The notes beneath the pieces are model-generated. The model saw nothing but the letters and a program-made list of their open reading frames with translations, was not told where the DNA came from and made no database searches. Both the position numbers and the translations under genes were made by a program. DNA of 8,261 bases from Bifidobacterium breve (lineage in GTDB: Bacteria; Actinomycetota; Acidimicrobiia; IMCC26256; PALSA-555), in assembly GCA_945889545.1 (NCBI GenBank), contig CAMDCC010000123.1:1-8261 (forward strand), read 5' to 3'. Shown in pieces: positions 1 through 4,474 of the stretch (position 1 is its first letter; each line of letters starts with the position of its first letter).

Positions 1-348
1 GCCGTGGGACTTGGTGCAATCGACACCTCGGTCTGCGAGCTCTTTCATCAGTTCCTCGGAGTCGGACATGTCCACCACTCACCTCGGCGGAAGTCGCACT
101 ACGACGATGAAGTGACCTTTTCGGTGCAGGCGATGGTGGAGCTGATCGAGGTGGTTGTTCCTTTCATGGATGAGCATCTACCTGACTCGTACAAGCGGCA
201 GCAGTACCTCGAATGGCGGATGAACCTTTTCGACTACTGGGAACATCACGCTCGACGGCGCCGACCGTGCACCGTCGATGAATGCGAGCAGCCACAACGC
301 GCGCATGGCTTCTGTCGACACCACCTCTGGGAGTTCCACCGCCAATGA
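1..348 (+). CDS. C-terminal part of a LAGLIDADG-type endonuclease-like protein (5' end outside window)
   Basis: The frame is open from the first base and ends at a TGA, so the gene probably begins left of the window; the GTG at position 4 is the only early in-window start. Seen: a segment reading 'RRKSHYDDEVTF', then a helix-like 'ELIEVVVPFMDEHLP' followed by 'SYKRQQYLEW'. This order resembles the second half of LAGLIDADG_1 domains, where a 'dL..vIiPFfd.hpL..sK...f..w' pattern follows the DNA-contacting strands. The last 26 residues hold Cys-x4-Cys-x9-Cys-x2-His, a possible small zinc-binding tail. The LAGLIDADG helix itself would lie upstream and is not visible, so the family call rests on the C-terminal half only and is inference. 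The stop directly abuts the first possible start of the next gene. No intron or intein is visible, so if it is an endonuclease it looks free-standing here. Confidence 0.55.
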   Translation, partial: AVGLGAIDTSVCELFHQFLGVGHVHHSPRRKSHYDDEVTFSVQAMVELIEVVVPFMDEHLPDSYKRQQYLEWRMNLFDYWEHHARRRRPCTVDECEQPQRAHGFCRHHLWEFHRQ

Positions 349-1125
349 GTGGCCCACTGGCGCGAGACTGATTTGGTGCTCAGTCAGCAGCAGATCGATC
401 GATTTGGTCGGGATGGCTTTCTCGCCCTCGACCGTCCGCTCGTCTCCAGTGACGACCTCGACGCGGCACGCCAGCTCATCGACGGGTTGTTCGACCGCTT
501 CGACGAGCTTCCCAGCGATCTCGCCTACGACCTCGGCGATGTTCAGCTCCACGATGGGCCGCAGAAGCTCCCGGAGATCAACGACGTGCTCCAACTCGAG
601 CCTCGACTTCGGGACACGGTCGCCTTTGCGCGTTGTCGCGACTTGGCCGCCGAGCTGTTGGGGAGCAAGGTCAAGTGCTCGTTCTCTCACGCCATCAGCA
701 AACCTCCCCACAACGGCGCGGCCAGAGCGTGGCACCAGGATCTCGCCGACGCACCGCACCTGGCGGGCGTCGACGCGGTGCACATCTGGATTCCGCTCCA
801 GGACGTGACCGAGACGAACGGCTGCATGCACTTCATCCCTGACGACGGGCATCCCCGGCTGTTGCCCCACCGAACGCCTGCTGGCAGTTCCGGTACAGGT
901 GCATTCTCGGCCGAGAACGTCGATGCCTCACGCGCCGTCGCCTGCCCGGTCAGCGGAGGCATGGCCACCGTTCACCGCCCGACGACGCTGCACTACACCG
1001 GACCCAACGACACCGATGAGCCGCGCCTGGCCTGGATCCTGCATTTCCACCGAGAGGTTCCTCGACCCCTGAAGGTCAAAGTTCGACGCTCATTGTCACG
1101 CATCAAGCGAGCGCTTCACGCCTGA
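349..1125 (+). CDS. Phytanoyl-CoA dioxygenase (PhyH) family Fe(II)/2-oxoglutarate oxygenase
   Basis: The product is a 258-residue cytoplasmic protein of the size usual for PhyH-like oxygenases, which hydroxylate small molecules using Fe(II), O2 and 2-oxoglutarate. Seen: an N-terminal 'LSQQQIDRFGRDGFLALDRPL', the typical opening of the family; the iron-binding HxD in 'WHQDLADAP' (H129, D131); 'VHIWIPLQDVTETNGCMHFIP', the usual strand and 'NGcm.fiPgSH'-like segment; and the distal 'LHYTGPN' (H215) followed by R226, the expected iron-binding His and 2-oxoglutarate-binding Arg. The active site therefore looks complete. The GTG at 349 directly follows the previous stop and lacks a well-spaced ribosome binding site; TTG 373 or GTG 376, placed just before 'LSQQQ', fits the family start better and would give about 250 residues. 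The substrate cannot be read from sequence. The next genes are a HisH/HisF-like pair, so a shared pathway is possible but unproven. Confidence 0.85.
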   Translation: MAHWRETDLVLSQQQIDRFGRDGFLALDRPLVSSDDLDAARQLIDGLFDRFDELPSDLAYDLGDVQLHDGPQKLPEINDVLQLEPRLRDTVAFARCRDLAAELLGSKVKCSFSHAISKPPHNGAARAWHQDLADAPHLAGVDAVHIWIPLQDVTETNGCMHFIPDDGHPRLLPHRTPAGSSGTGAFSAENVDASRAVACPVSGGMATVHRPTTLHYTGPNDTDEPRLAWILHFHREVPRPLKVKVRRSLSRIKRALHA

Positions 1126-1167
1126 ATCTTTCCGGTGAATCTTTCCGGCATCGCGCGAGCGCTTCAC
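1100..1167 (+). repeat. Nested short duplications at the phyH end / hisH promoter region
   Basis: Two perfect 13-bp tandem copies of TGAATCTTTCCGG lie at 1123-1135 and 1136-1148. They are flanked by two copies of a 20-bp block, GCATCnnGCGAGCGCTTCAC, at 1100-1119 and 1148-1167 (18 of 20 identical). The first tandem copy contains the TGA stop of the dioxygenase gene. The second flank copy ends directly at the candidate -10 box for hisH. It may be a replication-slippage duplication of the phyH 3' end, or repeated operator half-sites. Confidence 0.85.
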
Positions 1168-1173
1168 TACCCT
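1168..1173 (+). promoter_or_regulatory. Candidate -10 box (TACCCT) for the hisH-hisF-like pair
   Basis: TACCCT fits the actinobacterial TANNNT -10 pattern and ends 9 nt before the ATG at 1183. Transcription starting about 7 nt downstream would leave a leader of 2-3 nt at most. No convincing -35 element is visible; the expected -35 zone falls in the duplicated repeats. The promoter is inferred, and read-through from phyH is also possible. Confidence 0.35.
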
Positions 1174-1182
1174 CAGATCCTC

Positions 1183-1824
1183 ATGATCGGGATCATCGAC
1201 TACCGAGCCGGCAACGCGCCCAGCGTTGGCTACGCGCTGACCCGACTCGGCATCGAGCACGAGCTCGTGGACACACCCGAGCGAATCGAGACACTCGACC
1301 GGATCATCCTTCCCGGGGTGGGCGCGGCGCGAGCCACGATCGACTCCCTCGAGTCGTCGGGTCTCGTCGAGCCCCTCACACGCCGCGTGCGCGACGACCG
1401 CGTGCCATTCCTTGGCATCTGCATCGGACTCCAGGTGCTCTTCGAGCACAGTGAGGAGAGCGACACCGCGTGCCTCGGGTGGGTCCCGGGCGAGGTCAGA
1501 AAGTTCCCCGACACCGCTCGCGTCCCGCAGATCGGCTGGAACTCGGTGCAGCTGCAGCGCGAACACCCACTGACGGCGTCGTTCCCCGACGGCGGCCACT
1601 GCTACTTCGTGAACTCGTACTACGCAGTTCCTGCAAGCGACGACGACGTCCTCGGCCGCACCGACTACGGCCTCGAGTTTTGCTCCGTCGTGGCCCACGA
1701 CAACATCGTCGCGACGCAGTTCCACGCCGAGAAGAGCGGCCCGCTCGGCCTCGGGCTGCTCACCGCGTTCGCCGAGTGGGATCCGGCATCAGGAGATTCG
1801 GCACCAGGAGATTCGGCGTGCTGA
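1183..1824 (+). CDS. hisH: HisH-like glutamine amidotransferase (imidazole glycerol phosphate synthase glutaminase subunit or paralogue)
   Basis: This 213-residue class I glutaminase is expected to hydrolyse glutamine and pass ammonia to the HisF-like barrel encoded next. Seen: start 'MIGIIDYRAGN', oxyanion loop 'LPGVG' (43-47), nucleophile elbow 'GICIGLQ' with Cys80, and 'QFHAEKSG' with His181 and Glu183, so the catalytic triad is intact. 'PQIGWN' (115-120) matches the family. The usual 'YFVHSYY' reads 'YFVNSYY' (Asn144 in place of His), a change near the subunit interface in HisH. ATG 1183 is chosen because the family starts right before 'IIDY'; an upstream GTG at 1135 would add 16 residues made from the duplicated repeats. 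The last residues ('ASGDSAPGDSAC') come from a short tandem repeat that also supplies the hisF ribosome binding site. The gene overlaps hisF by 7 nt, implying coupled translation and a 1:1 complex. No other his genes are nearby, so a non-histidine role is possible. Confidence 0.85.
   Translation: MIGIIDYRAGNAPSVGYALTRLGIEHELVDTPERIETLDRIILPGVGAARATIDSLESSGLVEPLTRRVRDDRVPFLGICIGLQVLFEHSEESDTACLGWVPGEVRKFPDTARVPQIGWNSVQLQREHPLTASFPDGGHCYFVNSYYAVPASDDDVLGRTDYGLEFCSVVAHDNIVATQFHAEKSGPLGLGLLTAFAEWDPASGDSAPGDSAC
1785..1814 (+). repeat. 15-bp tandem duplication carrying two Shine-Dalgarno copies
   Basis: GGCATCAGGAGATTC (1785-1799) is followed directly by GGCACCAGGAGATTC (1800-1814), differing at one base, and then by a partial third GGC. 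Each copy contains AGGAG. The repeat is translated as the C-terminal tail of the HisH-like protein, and its second copy sits at the right distance to serve the hisF start. Confidence 0.85.
1806..1810 (+). promoter_or_regulatory. Ribosome binding site (AGGAG) fixing the hisF GTG start
   Basis: AGGAG lies 7 nt before the GTG at 1818, ideal spacing, inside the hisH coding region. It supports GTG 1818 as the hisF start and translational coupling across the 7-nt overlap. A second AGGAG at 1791-1795 is a duplicate copy. Confidence 0.8.
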
Positions 1825-2615
1825 CCAAGCGGTTGATCGCGTGCTTCGACGTCGTCGACGGACGCGTCACCAAAGCGCAGCAGTTCCAAGACAACATCGA
1901 CGTCGCTCCCGCCGAGGAGCTGGCCCAGCGCCTCTACGAAGATCAGATCGACGAGATCGTCTTCTACGACATCACGGCAAGCGCCCAACGGCGCAAGATC
2001 GACTTGGACACCGTGCGCAAGGTCGCCCAACACGTCTTCGTCCCGTTCACGGTCGGTGGCGGCATTCGTTCGGTCGACGACATGTTCGAAGTGCTCAAGG
2101 CCGGGGCCGAGAAGATCAGCGTCGACTCGATGGCGGTGCGGAACCCCGACATCATCCGTCAGGGCGCCGACGCCTTCGGTCGTCAGTGCGTGGTGTTGAG
2201 CACCCAGGTCAAGCACGTCGGTGTGAGCAACGGGCTCCCGAGCGGTTACGAGGTGTTCATCGACGGCGCGCGCGAGCCCACCGGAATGGATGCGCTCGAT
2301 TGGGTGCGTCGTGGGGAGGATCTCGGCGCGGGCGAGATCGTCGTGAACAGCATCGATCGCGACGGCACCGCGTCGGGCTACGACCTCGACATCACGAGCG
2401 CAGTCGCCGCGTCGGTGAACGTACCCGTGATCGCTTCCGGTGGTGCGGGCACGGTGGACCACATCGCCGCCGGTCTCACCGAAGGCGGGGCGCAGGCCGC
2501 CATCATCAGCTCGATCCTCTACTCACCGCGGCTCGAGCGGAACCTGGGTGTTCGAGAGCTGAAGGAAGCCCTCGCGGCACGCGACGTGCCGATGCGGCCC
2601 TACCTCGAGACCTGA
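1818..2615 (+). CDS. hisF: HisF-like TIM-barrel cyclase subunit with altered active site
   Basis: The 265-residue (beta-alpha)8 barrel is clearly homologous to HisF, which converts PRFAR and ammonia to imidazole glycerol phosphate and AICAR. Seen: 'MLTKRLIACFDVVDGRV' with Asp11 and Lys19, 'FYDITAS' (49-55), 'TVGGGIRS' (78-85), 'SIDRDGT' (178-184) and 'VIASGGAG' (204-211). The ammonia-gate residues Arg5, Glu46, Lys99 and Glu167 of Thermotoga HisF are all present at the same numbers. By recalled alignment to Thermotoga HisF, however, the catalytic Asp130 is Gln130, phosphate-site Asn103 is Asp103, Thr171 is Asn177, Ser144 is Gly150, and the 'KG' of loop 1 is 'KA'. Asp130 is regarded as essential in canonical HisF, so this is probably a paralogue acting on another substrate, perhaps like the HisF-related proteins of sugar amidation (WbuZ type). 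That function is inference. GTG 1818 has an ideal AGGAG. The 3' end overlaps convergent rsfS by 16 nt. Confidence 0.82.
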   Translation: MLTKRLIACFDVVDGRVTKAQQFQDNIDVAPAEELAQRLYEDQIDEIVFYDITASAQRRKIDLDTVRKVAQHVFVPFTVGGGIRSVDDMFEVLKAGAEKISVDSMAVRNPDIIRQGADAFGRQCVVLSTQVKHVGVSNGLPSGYEVFIDGAREPTGMDALDWVRRGEDLGAGEIVVNSIDRDGTASGYDLDITSAVAASVNVPVIASGGAGTVDHIAAGLTEGGAQAAIISSILYSPRLERNLGVRELKEALAARDVPMRPYLET

Positions 2616-3052
2616 CGGGCTGCTTCGGGTTCGTCGGTCACCTCGACCCGGGCCGCGTCGGCCCACAAGCGGTCGAGGTCGTAGAAGTCGCGCGTCTCGT
2701 CGAGGAAGACGTGCACCACGAGGTCGCCGTAGTCGAGCAGCACCCACGTGGCGTCATCGAGCCCTTCGACGCCGATCGGGCGCGAGCCGTCGTACTCTCG
2801 CATCACGCGCTCCACCTCGTCGACGATCGTGCGTACGAGGCGCGTGTTGGACGCGCTCACCAGCACGAAGTAGTCGATGATGCTGATGATCTCGCCAACG
2901 TCGAGAACGGCAACGTCGTGGCCGCTCTTTGCTACCGCCACTTCCGCGGCGGCGAGGGCACGGGCTTGAGCGTCGACGTGGGCATCGACGTGGGCATCGA
3001 CGTGGGCATCGACGTGAGCGTCGTTGCTCGCGCCGGAGTGCGAGCTGCTCAA
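2600..3052 (-). CDS. rsfS: Ribosomal silencing factor RsfS with an N-terminal (DAHV)n extension
   Basis: RsfS binds ribosomal protein uL14 on the large subunit and blocks subunit joining when nutrients are scarce. Seen in the 150-residue form: domain from about residue 30, with 'VAVLDVGEIISIIDYFVLVSASNTR' features (DYFVL at 60-64), 'WVLLDYGDLVVHVF' (103-116) and 'RDFYDLDRLW' (121-130). All are family hallmarks. The start is uncertain. TTG 3052 gives a 16-nt gap after nadD and a G-rich GGGGCGGG just upstream, but places four DAHV repeats (residues 11-26) before the domain. The longer ATG form at 3151 would overlap nadD by 83 nt and is unlikely; an internal GTG at residue 38 would cut the first helix. 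The His/Asp-rich extension is not part of the usual 105-120-residue family. It follows nadD, the common bacterial arrangement. Confidence 0.88.
   Translation of the reverse strand: MSSSHSGASNDAHVDAHVDAHVDAHVDAQARALAAAEVAVAKSGHDVAVLDVGEIISIIDYFVLVSASNTRLVRTIVDEVERVMREYDGSRPIGVEGLDDATWVLLDYGDLVVHVFLDETRDFYDLDRLWADAARVEVTDEPEAARQVSR
2975..3022 (-). repeat. 12-bp tandem repeat (four units) inside rsfS
   Basis: GACGTGGGCATC (written on +) occurs three times in perfect tandem at 2975-2986, 2987-2998 and 2999-3010. A fourth copy at 3011-3022, GACGTGAGCGTC, differs at two bases. On the - strand each unit reads as Asp-Ala-His-Val in the rsfS frame. The unit length is a multiple of three, so gain or loss of units would keep the frame. 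Confidence 0.95.
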
Positions 3053-3068
3053 GCGTCCCGCCCCGTCG

Positions 3069-3659
3069 TCATCGAGCGTCAGTGTAGAGGCCGCGTTCGC
3101 GAATGCTTTGCACGACGACCGGCGGTACGAGTCCATCGATCGGACGACCATCGCCCAGTCGATCTCGAATATCGGTCGACGAAACGTCGAGGCGCGGGAT
3201 CGGCAGATGCTCGACCCGCCAGCCGGCGCCAGGAGGCTCAGCGTGTTCGCCGTCGCGTTCGATCACCACGACGGTCGCAAGCGATCGCGTGTCGTCCAGC
3301 CGCTTCCACGTCGACATGTTCGCGACCGCATCTGCTCCGAGGATGAGGAACAGCTCCCGTTCCGGTGCCGTGAGCGCTTCGAGCGTGTCGGCCGTGACCG
3401 ATGGAGCGTCGCGGTCCACTTCGATGGAGCTGGCCTCGACGCCGTCCACTCCCGAGAACGCCGCTTCGACCAACGCCAGGCGGTCGGATGCGGAACCCAC
3501 CACCCGATCGCGCTTCTGCCAGGGATCGCCGGCGACCACTACGAGCACCCGATCGAGATGGAGCGCGTCACGGGCGTTTACCGCCGCGACGACGTGCCCG
3601 ACGTGCACGGGATCGAAGGTGCCGCCGAGCACGCCCAGGCGCTCGGTGCGTTCGGCCAC
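3069..3659 (-). CDS. nadD: Nicotinate-nucleotide adenylyltransferase
   Basis: NadD joins nicotinate mononucleotide to AMP from ATP, giving deamido-NAD in cytoplasmic NAD biosynthesis. The 196-residue product has the usual length. Seen: nucleotide-binding 'GGTFDPVHVGH' (12-22) with the HxGH-type His19/His22; 'PWQKR' (46-50), matching the usual 'P.h..K' substrate loop; 'ILGAD' (106-110) and Trp118 in 'STWKRLDD'; and the second signature 'SSTDIR' (160-165). All catalytic elements are present. The start is GTG 3659. A TACACT -10 box ending exactly 6 nt before it predicts a leaderless transcript, which fits the lack of a Shine-Dalgarno sequence. rsfS follows at about 16 nt on the same strand, so the two are probably co-transcribed. 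The gene diverges from the ACT-domain gene at 3760. Confidence 0.95.
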   Translation of the reverse strand: MAERTERLGVLGGTFDPVHVGHVVAAVNARDALHLDRVLVVVAGDPWQKRDRVVGSASDRLALVEAAFSGVDGVEASSIEVDRDAPSVTADTLEALTAPERELFLILGADAVANMSTWKRLDDTRSLATVVVIERDGEHAEPPGAGWRVEHLPIPRLDVSSTDIRDRLGDGRPIDGLVPPVVVQSIRERGLYTDAR

Positions 3660-3665
3660 CGCGGC

Positions 3666-3671
3666 AGTGTA
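3666..3671 (-). promoter_or_regulatory. -10 box (TACACT) of a leaderless nadD promoter
   Basis: On the - strand TACACT is followed by 6 nt and then the nadD GTG, which puts the expected transcription start on the first base of the start codon. The same TACACT-N6-GTG layout occurs at proA. No convincing -35 box lies 16-19 nt upstream. Confidence 0.6.
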
Positions 3672-3683
3672 CGGGGCCCCCGT
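3671..3683. promoter_or_regulatory. 13-bp palindrome abutting the nadD -10 box
   Basis: ACGGGG-C-CCCCGT is a perfect inverted repeat with a 1-nt centre. It shares one base with the nadD -10 element and lies in its spacer. It could be an operator, but in a GC-rich genome a G/C palindrome of this size may be chance. Confidence 0.3.
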
Positions 3684-3747
3684 TCAAGACCCGCTTCGGA
3701 ATCTCGGCGTTCACATTCCGGTCACGCGGCCGCAACAACCCGATCAG

Positions 3748-3753
3748 TAGCCT
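3748..3753 (+). promoter_or_regulatory. -10 box (TAGCCT) of a leaderless promoter for the ACT-domain gene
   Basis: TAGCCT fits TANNNT and is followed by exactly 6 nt and then the GTG at 3760, the same geometry as at nadD and proA. No Shine-Dalgarno sequence precedes the GTG. No clear -35 is visible. Confidence 0.5.
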
Positions 3754-3759
3754 CGGGCC

Positions 3760-4410
3760 GTGAGTGGAGATGGTGCGAGCCTGCTCGTTCGTGTCTGGCT
3801 TCCCGACCGCCCGGGCGCGCTGGGTCTGGTCGCGTCCCGGATTGGTTCCGTGGGCGGCGACATCGTGGGCATCGATGTGCTCGAGCGAGGTGCCGACATC
3901 GCCGTCGACGAGTTCGCGGTGCTCCTCCAAGACGGCAGCCTCGTCGACCTGCTGGTCCGCGAGATCGAGCAGGTCGACGGTGCGTCGGTCGAAGAGGTCC
4001 GGTTCGTCGACGCGTTCCCCGACCCCCGCCTCGACGCGCTCGAATCGGCGGCAACGCTGTGCGAGGCGAGCTCGGTGGACGACCTCCAACAGACACTGCT
4101 CGCACACACCCGCCGCGAGTTCCTTGCCGATTGGTCGGCGCTCGTGCGCGGCGGCGAGGTGGTCGACACCGCGGGCGACGGTCATCCGCCCGCCGATCTG
4201 CTCGCCGCGCTCGCCGCAGGCACGACGGCGTCGCCTCGAGTCGCCGACGGCACCACCGGACCGGAGGATCTTGCCGTCGCTTCGCTCCCCCGTCACGAGG
4301 CCACGCTGCTCCTCGGACGCGCCGGCCACCCGTTCCGTCGCCGCGAACGCGTCCAGCTGCTCGCGCTCGCGCGCATCGCCGACCGCGCCTGGATCCTCCT
4401 CGACGACTAA
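3760..4410 (+). CDS. ACT-domain protein with a GAF-like C-terminal half
   Basis: This 216-residue soluble protein of unknown role has two parts. Residues 8-85 look like an ACT domain: 'LLVRVWLPDRPGALGLVASRIGSVGG' features, with 'RPGALG' (17-22) at the usual ligand-binding turn, then 'IVGIDVLERG' and 'DEFAVLL' strands. ACT domains generally bind amino acids or similar small ligands and control enzymes or transcription. Residues 115-212 ('FLADWSALVRGG', 'GRAGHPFRRRERVQLLALARIAD') resemble the ends of GAF sensor domains, where a helix 'F...E...l..la..aa' closes the fold; this assignment is weaker. No DNA-binding or enzyme motif is seen, so a ligand-sensing partner protein is the best guess. The GTG start is supported by a leaderless -10 box. 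It is the only + gene between the - strand VWA and nadD genes, and ends at a strong hairpin shared with the VWA gene. Confidence 0.75.
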   Translation: MSGDGASLLVRVWLPDRPGALGLVASRIGSVGGDIVGIDVLERGADIAVDEFAVLLQDGSLVDLLVREIEQVDGASVEEVRFVDAFPDPRLDALESAATLCEASSVDDLQQTLLAHTRREFLADWSALVRGGEVVDTAGDGHPPADLLAALAAGTTASPRVADGTTGPEDLAVASLPRHEATLLLGRAGHPFRRRERVQLLALARIADRAWILLDD

Positions 4411-4421
4411 CCCAGGGATTC

Positions 4422-4462
4422 TCGGCACGCTGAAGGAGTCCATGTGTCCTTCAGCGTGCCGA
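4422..4462. terminator. Bidirectional hairpin between convergent ACT and VWA genes
   Basis: TCGGCACGCTGAAGGA (4422-4437) and TCCTTCAGCGTGCCGA (4447-4462) form a perfect 16-bp stem with a 9-nt loop. It lies 11 nt after the ACT-gene stop and 12 nt after the VWA-gene stop on the opposite strand. No U-tract follows on either strand, so it would be a U-less, actinobacterial-type terminator or an RNA 3'-end protector. Confidence 0.8.
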
Positions 4463-4474
4463 AAACGCCGCGCG

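Noticed and set aside
178..870. 230-codon - strand open frame opposite the dioxygenase
   Set aside because: The + strand gene has a full HxD...H active site. The antisense product resembles nothing and is explained by codon bias.
2975..3022. Possible CRISPR array
   Set aside because: The 12-bp units are directly tandem with no spacers and are in frame inside rsfS.
3053..3151. RsfS starting at ATG 3151
   Set aside because: It would overlap nadD by 83 nt on the same strand. The added residues are antisense-like and outside the family.
1841..3346. Long + strand open frame of 501 codons
   Set aside because: It runs out of frame through hisF and antisense to rsfS and nadD. The product is Arg-rich and low in complexity, as expected for a shadow frame in GC-rich DNA.
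3682..3687. TTGAAC (on the - strand) as -35 box for nadD
   Set aside because: It lies only 10 nt upstream of the TACACT box, too close for a sigma-70-type promoter.
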